Source: Cyanoderma ruficeps
Lineage: Eukaryota; Chordata; Aves; Passeriformes; Timaliidae
Direction of reading: 5' to 3'
DNA: 64,000 bases
Assembly: GCA_008694505.1 (NCBI GenBank)
Contig: VZDJ01000063.1
Span: forward strand, 1,597,654 to 1,661,653
The position numbers and the translations under genes are program-made. The notes under the pieces are model-generated. The model searched no databases. It had not been told where the DNA came from and saw only the letters and a program-made list of their open reading frames with translations. Of the stretch, positions 55,737-64,000 are shown piece by piece (position 1 is the first letter of the stretch; the number at the start of each line of letters is the position of its first letter).

Positions 55737-58069
55737 GACCTGTTGCTAGAAATTCCTCCACGAGAAAATTCATATTCTCTCATGAGCTGAGTGAGCCCCT
55801 TGTGCTTTCCTGGGACCACAAATTCAAGGGGAATTAAAAGTGCTGGATGGTGAATTTGGCTTTCTCTCGGGAGGCCCCTTGGATGTGTGATGGCTTTCAA
55901 ACTCCGAAATGAACGTGCCCTTTGGAAATCAAAAACTCCCCTCTGCCTCTAGAGTTAATCATGAGCCACCTCTCACAATTAATCAACTTTTTTATTTTAT
56001 CCTCGTGTCGAGGCGCAATCTGGAAACTGCTTGGAGAAAATCAGAGCTGCGTGAGGGAAAAGAGGAGTAAACCAGTAAATCCGTGTGGATTCCTGAGTGC
56101 AGGAACCCCGGCATAACTTCTGTCAACGCATGAATGCTCCGTTTGTAATGGGAAATAAAACCCCTTGCAAAGAAAAAAAATATAAAAAATGAATGTACCA
56201 AGGCTTGAAAACTTCAGGTTTTTGTGAAATGCCACTCTGCCACTGTCTGCAAAGCCCAAAATGAGGGTGCACACAATGTGTCGTTTATTGGGACAGTTTT
56301 TCCTGACGGTGCAGTTTGGAAAGGGGGAAAATAATGTGGGAATGAGAGGCAGAGGCAGCTTGGAGAGGGGAAAAATGAGACAAAACCCCTTTTTCTCTTC
56401 ACCCCTCTGCTGAACAGGGCCGTGCAACTCCTCACCCAAAACCTGGCCCTGCACAGTTAAAATGTTGGGACTTTAAATCTGCTAAAAGTCTGTGCTGTGA
56501 TTTCATGACTCAGACAGGGCAGGAAATTGGAGTTATTTCTGCTCTAAAAGCCTCTGCCCGGCTCTTTGTGTGGGCACAGGCACGAGAGACACTCTGCCTG
56601 CAGCTCTGCATATGCAGATTTATTATTATCAATTATTTATAGGTCACCAGGAGTGCACATGGAGAGGCAGACACACGCACATACACACACAAAAAAAACA
56701 AGCTGGCACCTCCTGTGGGTTGTTCCCCATCCAAATCTTTAAGCAAGAAATTTGGAAATGCAGCATTTTAAGGACAAATGTGCTGATCCAACAGGAGGGA
56801 CTTGTTTTCCCCATTGAAACTGGCACAGCCTGGCAGGGAGCAGCTCTCAGGAGGGAGGATTCCACCGGAGTTTTCATTACAGGAAAGCTTTTTTTTTGTC
56901 ATTCTCTGCCCTTTTTTCCCCCTGTTCATGAAACGGTTTAATTGTGCTGCCAGAGGTGGGCGATGCCAAAGGCAGAGCTGGAGTCCTGCACAGCCACATC
57001 CCAAAGGTGCAGGAGCTTTATCCTGGATTTCAGGATTGGGTTCCCCAGGTGTCCTGGGCTGGCTGTGCCACACTTTGGGCACAATCTGAGCCAGGTGAAG
57101 GGCTGGGAGAACCTTCCCGAAAGCCACGAGGACATTCCTGCTGGGAATGCAACAGGAATCACACAAACCACCAGCCTGGCCGCTTGGAGCCTCTTCAGAC
57201 AGCTCCTGCTGCAATCTCTGCTTTTATTCCCTTCAAATCCTGCCTGGAGGTCTGAGAGAGGGGCTGGAAATGGGTGAATCCAGCCCCTGGTGCTGCTGGA
57301 GGTGCTCAGACCTCGGGCAGAGCAGCCTGGAAAAGCTCCAGGACAGAGGGAAAGGAGAGAAACGGGCACTGATGGATTTTTTGGGGATGTTTCAGCAGCA
57401 GAGCAACAGAGGAAGCTCAAGGAGATGCCCAGAACTGGAAGAAAAGGGATTTCCAGAGCATTCCTGGCAGCACAGCCCCAAGGGCCATTCCCAGGAACGC
57501 AGCCAGCTCCTGGCACTGCTGGCTCTGGGGGTGGCACTGCTGTCCCAGCCCGACTCCCCTGTTCCCACTGGGCTTTCCCACCTCCTGTCCCTGCTCCTCC
57601 TCCCTGTCCTGACCTCCCAGCAGCTCCAGCCCAAACTCATCCCCACACCCAACAAAAACAGAGGGGAGATTTATCCCAAGGCCTGGCCTGGATGGACATT
57701 CACCCCCAGAATGATCCCCCCAGTCCCAAACTGGGATCCTCCCAGCACTGTGCCTGCACACAAAGTCCCCAAAAACCCTGACGGGTGTCGCTGGTGCTGC
57801 TCCAGTGTCCCCAGCTCTGCTCCTGCAGCTGCTCCCTGGGGTCACAAAGGCATCAAAAGCGTGGCCTTCATCACTGATGCTGCTTAATTACGTGCCCCTC
57901 TTCGATCCCTGAGGCTGGAAATAAATATTTTTCCGTGCCTGGCGAGGCTAAACATAGCACTGTGCTCCAGTCCCAGCTGATTTCAGTTTCATTTCCCCTT
58001 CAGCACTGCTCTGCTCTTTCATCTGCCTGTGAACACCCAGCCCTGCAGATGGTTTGGTGGAGAAGGACC
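55737..58069. other. Unique noncoding sequence
   Basis: 55945-56010 is AT-rich with 'gagttaatcatgagcc' and 'cacaattaatcaac'. A short (CA)-like stretch lies near 56672-56690. 56900-57890 is G+C-rich with overlapping open frames on both strands and no recognisable protein. Confidence 0.45.
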
Positions 58070-58092
58070 TTCCTTCCTTCCTTCCTTNTCCT
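58070..58092. repeat. (CCTT)n microsatellite with one ambiguous base
   Basis: Four or five CCTT units ending at N (58088). Confidence 0.9.
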
Positions 58093-58271
58093 CTCCTCTT
58101 TTTCCCTAAACCCCCCTGGCCTCACCAGCCACCCTTTCCTAACACCCATACAGAGCCCAGACCTCATTAGGAGATAATTTAATTAGATCAGATCAGCTCT
58201 GAGAGCTCATCAAGTGCTGCAGGAAGGAGCCAGATGAGGGGCAGCCCCTCTGGGAATGAATTGAGGCCGAT

Positions 58272-58590
58272 GTCCTGGTGTGTGTCCCTGGGTGTGTCCC
58301 TGAGAGTGTCCCCACAGTGACACCCAGGCCAGGCAGCCCCTCCCGGGCCTGGTGTCCCTCAGTGTGTCCCTGAGTGTATCCCTGAGTGTATCCCTGAGTG
58401 TGTCCCTGAGTGTGTCCCTGAGTATGTCCCTGCTGTGGGGACAGGCCAGGCAGCCCTTCCTGGGCCAGGTGTCCCCATGTGTGTCCCTGTGGGTGTCCCT
58501 GAGTGTGTCCCTGTATCCCTGAGTGTGTCCCTGAGCATGTCCCTGCTGTGGGGACAGGCCGGGCAGCCCCTCCCGGGCCCAGAGTCGCCA
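58272..58590. repeat. Higher-order minisatellite: 12-bp GTCCCTGAGTGT units in ~115-bp blocks
   Basis: Runs of 12-bp units (gtccctgagtgt and variants) alternate with a 'ggacaggccaggcagccc'-type segment ending 'tcccgggcc'. The segment occurs three times (near 58330, 58440 and 58553), so the larger unit of about 110 bp was itself duplicated. Unit number per block differs. Confidence 0.9.
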
Positions 58591-59076
58591 GCTGGGCCCT
58601 TGTCCCGACCCCAGCCGGCTGCTTTGTTCTGCTGCAGGCCCGGTTTATTTATGGAGGGTGTTAAAAGATTCCGAATCCCTGCGGGGGCTCCGATCCAGCC
58701 CCAGGAGAGGGGGGCAAGAGGAATTTCCATCTGCTACCAGTGGAGACAGGGGAGGCCAAAAGAGGGCTGCCTTTGAAACCTTTGTGCCGCTGGGGGTTGG
58801 TTTGACAAAATAAAAGCCGAGGCTGGGTCGGTTCCAGGGCAGCAGAGGAGCGAGGGGAGGTTACAGCAGCGTTTGTGCTCCTGACCCGCATTTACATGTG
58901 AACATCTGATGGGGCTGGAACAGGAATCGGGAACCTCCCCAGGAATACAAAATTCCCTGACTGGGAAAGGGCAGAGCACAAAATTCAGGGGCGCTGCTGA
59001 AAGCCTCCCTTTCCCCGGGGTGAAACACAAATCCCTCGGGATGAAACACAATCACTGGGGATCCTTTATTCTCCAG
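58591..59076. other. Unique noncoding sequence
   Basis: Nothing recognisable. Confidence 0.45.
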
Positions 59077-59205
59077 AGAAGCTGTGGCTGTCCCTGGGTC
59101 CCTGGAAGTGCCCAAGGGCAGGCTGGAATTGGGGCTTGGAGCAGCCTGGGAGAGCAGGAGCTGAAGGGACTGGAGCATTCCCTGCGTGAGGAGAGGCTGA
59201 GCCCG
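59077..59205 (+). mobile_element. CR1 LINE pieces in rearranged order
   Basis: 59077-59155 matches the last part of the CR1 3' end ('gtccctggaagtgcccaag', 'ttggggcttggagcagcct'). Directly after it, 59165-59205 ('gggactggagcattccctg', 'cgtgaggagaggctgag') matches sequence that lies upstream of that part in an intact CR1. Either two insertions lie side by side or one was rearranged. Confidence 0.7.
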
Positions 59206-59768
59206 GGCAGAGAAAGCTCGGGGGATGCTGGCCAGGGGTTTATTGCTGCTCCCAGTGCGGGGATTTCCTCCAGCCTTGGCCTCACCCCCACACCAGGGTG
59301 TTTGCACACCTTCTGACAAAATATTCCAGAGTTTTCAATGGATTACGAGAGGCTCAGCAGGTCTGGAGAATGGAGGCACCTTCCCTCTCCACCATTTCCA
59401 TCCCTCCTCAGCTCTGTCCGCAGGCAGGAGCCCCTGGGCCCCCAAGGCGGTTTAAATCACATTTTAACTGGGTTAAATTGCCCAAGACCAGCCTCCTTCC
59501 AGCGGCTCCCTCCAGTGGTTGGCTCCAGGAGCTGTTTTCCTCCTAAATCCGTCGTTTTTGGGAACCCTGCGCTTGTAACTGTGCGATGAACATAAACCCC
59601 AGGCACACCTGGGCATTCCCGAGGTGCAGCGTGCCAGGAGACAAAACCCCCGAGGATCTGAGCTCGGGGAAGCAGCAGCGAGTTGAGTCGTTTAATTGAG
59701 CCTCTGTGGGCTGAAAAGTGAAGGGGGAAAGTGTTGCAAGACGAGAGGATTCCTCACCAGAAAGCTGA
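59206..59768. other. Unique noncoding sequence
   Basis: Nothing recognisable. Confidence 0.45.
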
Positions 59769-59845
59769 GATGGAAATAGAAATGGGAAATACAAATTGGA
59801 AATATTAACAGGAAATACTAATGAGAAATATTAATGGGAAACATT
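59769..59845. repeat. Short GGAAATA(T/C)TAA-type tandem repeat
   Basis: About five 14-16 bp units of 'gggaaatattaat' with changes. Confidence 0.85.
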
Positions 59846-61170
59846 GGTGTTGCTTCAACAAGTTGCCACTATCAACCCACCTAAATTTCTTTTTCAGCCT
59901 GGATTAAAGTCCCTAAAAACAAGTGAAAGCTGAGTCCAAAGGGCATAAAACAGCCCTGGTTTTGCTCGGTGAGACTCCCACCATTTCCCAGCTGCAGTCT
60001 GGTGTGGTGGAGATGATTCCTGAGCTGGAAAACAAGGGCCACTGCTGGAACATTTCAATTGGAAGAAGGATGCCCTGATCCACTGGGCTGCTCCTCAGGC
60101 ACAGGCACAGGAATTGCCAGTGTTGATTCATTTAGCTCAGACCCAGGCAGGTCAAAATCAATCATGTCCAAAATCCATCACCTGCATTCAGTGAGTTTTT
60201 TAAAAGGGAATGAGAGGTGCAGGCTGCAGGAATAAATCATGGCAGAACGGGGGCTTGCTTGGAAACAAACCCATCATTTGCTCTGAAAGGATAAATATGT
60301 TGTTTGCTCCGAACATTTCTGTGATATTTAACAGCCGGCTTGGCAAGGAGACAAGGCTTGGCTTGGAAAAGCTGTGTCTCGAGCTCAAAAAAATGGGATT
60401 GAGGATCAGAGCCCCCCTTTTCCTGACCTGCAGCTCCCTCTTGGCAGTTTGAACGACACCTTCACCATGGGCAAGGCTTGAGATTGGGAAAAGGAGGATT
60501 TTCCCCTCCGGCACTGCGTGGAAATGTTCATATAAAGGTCTCAGCCTGATCCCCAAAGCTCCTGGCCCAGGAGTGAATTCCCAGTGTGTCCCACAGCAGG
60601 ATCAGCTTCCAGGGCACTGGGAATCAGCTCTCTGTGTCCCCCTGGCACAGGAGGCTGCCAGGAGTGGAACCCAAGTGTGATTAGCCTGGAGCACGTTCCC
60701 AAGCTGATAAAAGTGATGGGTGCAGAACCCTCCAGCAGCACAGAGCTGGTAGTTACTGTGGCTGCTGCTGTTTGGTCAGAATAAATCATCCCAGCTCTGC
60801 TGCAGCTCATCCCACCTGCCCCAGCTGGAAATTCCCCCCTTTTCCTCTGCTAAACACAGCATTAGGGAACCTCCAGGGGGGAAAAGACACGGGAACAGGG
60901 CTGCAAGGAGAAGGATCAGGCTGGGGTAGAAGTGTTAAAAGTGAAGGGTGAGAACTGGGACAGGGATTGCAGGGATGGTCTCACGTCTTCCATCAGTGCT
61001 TGACCCATGAATTTGCTTTTATTCAGGGTATTTAAAGAGGGAGAGGAAGAAGAACAAACACTAAAAGAGCAGATTATTCTTCCAAGAGTTAAAATTTCAG
61101 AGCAGCAGCTGTGCCCCAGCCCAGGCAGGTGAGACTCACTGTCAGCTGGAAATTTCCAGCTCTGGGAAGG
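59846..61170. other. Unique noncoding sequence
   Basis: No gene or element recognised. Confidence 0.45.
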
Positions 61171-61218
61171 AGCATTTCCCTCCTCAGCATTTCCCTCCTC
61201 AGCATTTCCCTCCTCAGC
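61171..61218. repeat. 15-bp tandem repeat, three perfect units
   Basis: 'agcatttccctcctc' three times without change, plus five bases of a fourth. Confidence 0.97.
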
Positions 61219-64000
61219 ATCCCTGCCAGCCCAGGGAGAGGAGCTCCAAGGCTCCCATTTTCACAGGAGGCTGAGTGGGGATTGCACCAGCACAGACGGC
61301 TCTGCCACACCAGCCCTGCCAGGACTTGTGCTTCCCTCTCCATCCAGTCCAGCTGCAGGGAAAACCTGGGAATAAACAGCGCCTGCAACGGCAGGAGACA
61401 GATTCTGCCTCACACCTCACGCCCCGCTCACCTCCATCCTCACTTTTTCATTCTAAAGGATATTTCTTTTGCCACGCCGCTGCCGAGGCTCTGTTTTCAA
61501 TTCCTCATAATTCATCAATGAAAAATGAATCACGGAGCTGAGTCAGCCCAGAGCTCAGGCAGCTGATTCCAGGATCAGCCAGGAAGCAAAGTGCCTGCAA
61601 GGAGCAGCTCCATAAATCCTGTGTTTCCCATGGGAGCAGCCGGGATCCAGAGCCCTCGCTGGTGATGTTGGATGTTTCTTTGGAGTGGAGGGAGCAGATC
61701 CCATCCTGAAGCCCTCACACCTGAGGACAAGCCCTTGCAAAGGCTTGCAGGATTTGTGGGAAGTTTCCCAGCTCCTGATTTGCAGCCAGGAGTTGGGTCC
61801 TGCCTTTGTTTTGCAGAAATTGTGGGTGAATCACGTGGAGTTCCTGGCCTGGGAGGATGAGCTGGCACACATCCCTCGGGGGATAAAGAGGGGTTTTGTT
61901 GTGTGTGAGTGGCTCCTGGTTTCACTGAGCTCTCCAGCCAGCCCAGCGGGAGCAAATGGCCAAGCCATTCCAATTCCAGCTGCATTCTTTCCAAAGCTGG
62001 GCTCGGGGAAAGGGGAGAACAGGTGCTTGTGACAGATGCTCCGGGGTTAAAAACCCTCCGGTGCAGAGGATGTGGAGGGGACCACCACGATCCTCACTTG
62101 GGATATCCCTCAGCATGTTCAGGCAACCTGAATTCTGCCCTGGCTCTGTGGCTGAGAGCTATTAGGAGCATTTCTCTCCCACTTTTGGACAGGAAATCAG
62201 AAGCACTGAGCTAAAACTGCAGCCTTGGTTATCCCAATAAACAAACCACCAGCTGTGAACCACCGGGCTCAGACCTTTGTCCAGAACCTCTGAATTCCTT
62301 TGCTGCATCCCCAGGGTTGTCACCGGTGATAAAGTGAGCAATATGAGCCAGGAACTGAGCAGGCAGCAGCCCATGGATGGCACTCCCAGATGGAGCAAAC
62401 TGAGTGATGAACAGGGAAATGTTCTGACTGGGGCTGTCCAAGCTGCAGAGTTCAGCCCAGATATTAAAAAAGGAACGTGTCGGGTGCTTTAGGCCCGCAA
62501 AGAAATATCAAGAAGCTGCTCTGGACACGGTCCCTCATTTATCAAAGGGACAGAAGCACAAGGTGCCTTGTCAGGGAGCTCTCCCCTGGGCCCAGGCAAG
62601 AGGAGCTGGGTTGATATTCTGGCCATGGAGCAGGGAAGGCACCAACTCTGCAGCCTCGGTGCAAAAAACCATCCCCAGGGGCTGTGGGGAGCTGAGCCAT
62701 CCCCAGCCCTCTCCTGGCTGCAGGTTTCCCTCTCCATCTGTGGAGCAGGAGGGGTTTGGATCGCATGTCCTGGTGATCATCCAGCAAGGCAGGCGTGTGG
62801 ATTTTCACAGGAAGCAAAAGGAGGAGGAAGCAGCGATGTTGTTTAGGAGAGCTCAGAGCTGTGGGTTCTGGCAGGTGGGAGGGGTGGCAGAAGGAGGGAA
62901 TTCAGGTTTTCACAGCTTGTGGATCTGCTGAGGGGTTCCTTCCGTATCCAAAGAGCCCAGACAGCAGCTGGGGAAGGCACCACACACTGAACAAAACAGG
63001 AATCCTGCACCTTCCTTCTGTTCATCAAACTCCCACCCTCACAATCACAGAGCAGAATTAAGCTGGGCAGAGCCCAGGACGTTCTGGTGGCACATCAGCC
63101 CCAGCCTGAGCTCTCAGAGAGGACTCACAGCCAAACCCAGGGCCCCCACAGGGGCCGGGACCTTCAGCACTGCCACCCTGGGAGCAAACCCAGGGCATCC
63201 TTCCTCTTGTTCCTTCAGGCACAGTCCTCACGGCTGGTCCTGATTGTACCAAATGAAATCTGAGATTTCTTCCTAACCAAGACCCTGTGGGGGTTTGGAT
63301 CAGACTGTGCTGCTTTTGAGCACCTGGTTATGGCTGGACACCTTTCATCCTTCCCCAGGGATGTATTTGCTGTGGATCTGGGAATGCCAGACTGCAGGAA
63401 CATGACCCTGGGACACTGGGCCCATCCCACCAAAGCCAGCAGGGAAAGGATATTTGCTTTAATGCTGCCCTTCAAGTATTTAAGGAATCTTTTAGGCAGC
63501 TTTGCAATTTTAAAAGGTTCTCAGTGATGCAAACACCTTCCCCTGTTGCCTGAACTCTCTGCTAGGGCTGTGGCGTGTTCAGAGCCATCTGAGCCTGACC
63601 TGATTTGAAATGGGAGATGTTTTAAATCCCACAAAACACCGAGAAAAGCCCCAGCAGTGGTTTAATGATGCCAGGTGCCAGGTGGATCCCTGTCCCCAGG
63701 CTCAGGCTCCTCTCCCCACGGCCTGGGGATGGGCTGGCCCGGCTGTTTGGATGCTGCTGCTTGGATGATGCAAACCAGCCCTGCCACACATCACTGTCCT
63801 CCCCAGGGACCAATTTGTCTGCCCCAGCCTCAAAGCACTGCTTCATCCAGACAGGGAAGGCATTCACTGGGACTGTGAGGCACCTGGAGCTGCAGGGAGG
63901 GCAGAGGCAGCAATGCCACTGCAAGGTGACCAGCCAGCTGTGCTGCCACTCTCACTTCTGACGTGTTAGAAGGAAAACAAAACAAAATTAAATTTAAAAA
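61219..64000. other. Unique noncoding sequence to the window end
   Basis: Overlapping open frames, the longest about 140 codons, conflict between strands and show no domain. No mobile element recognised. The window ends in an A-rich stretch (63971-64000). Confidence 0.45.

Noticed and set aside
57147..57887. 246-codon plus-strand frame
   Set aside because: G+C-rich region with overlapping frames on both strands; no domain, signal or splice pattern that I recognise.

Overview
The window reads as noncoding DNA from a bird genome, most likely a passerine. The best evidence is the repeats: several 3' ends of CR1 LINEs in both orientations, one ending in the octamer (GTGATTCT)n tail typical of avian CR1; solo LTRs of endogenous retroviruses with TATA and AATAAA signals; and many short minisatellites in otherwise unique sequence. 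Base composition looks balanced and there is no bacterial-style gene packing. Species, chromosome and neighbouring genes cannot be read from the sequence.

I found no protein-coding gene, exon series, rRNA, tRNA or known ncRNA that I can support. The long open frames come either from G+C-rich sequence or from tandem repeats. In the arrays whose unit is a multiple of three (12, 15, 21 and 51 bp) a frame with no stop in one unit stays open through all of them. I therefore annotate no CDS; the window is best described as intergenic or deep intronic.

Layout. 0-11 kb is rich in tandem repeats: an unresolved (CCCTT)n gap, a 21-bp array (4.9-5.4 kb), three copies of a ~175-bp unit (5.9-6.4 kb), sixteen 20-bp units (6.88-7.2 kb), a probable LTR (8.3-9.0 kb) and a 12-bp array (10.6 kb). 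11-20 kb holds a 61-bp array, CR1 pieces, a tandem duplication that includes a CR1 tail, and a diverged LTR-like stretch ending near a second unresolved gap. 20-30 kb is mostly unique, with AT-rich blocks resembling conserved noncoding elements, two perfect inverted repeats, and a 51-bp array at 28.6 kb. 30-45 kb carries two related solo LTRs (32.3 kb, and 42.3 kb with an exact 6-bp target duplication), the clearest CR1 end (38.5 kb), the densest homeodomain-type AT-rich block (42.9-43.3 kb) and another LTR fragment (44.7 kb). 45-64 kb contains a 22/29-bp array, a very short LTR (49.1 kb), a ~160-bp tandem duplication (51.9 kb), a higher-order 12-bp array (58.3 kb) and a rearranged CR1 (59.1 kb).

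The functional candidates are regulatory: AT-rich blocks with many TAAT/ATTA cores and perfect octamers (ATGCAAAT or ATTTGCAT), separated by repeat-rich sequence. That fits a gene desert beside a developmental gene. This is inference from composition and motifs and needs a cross-species alignment to test.
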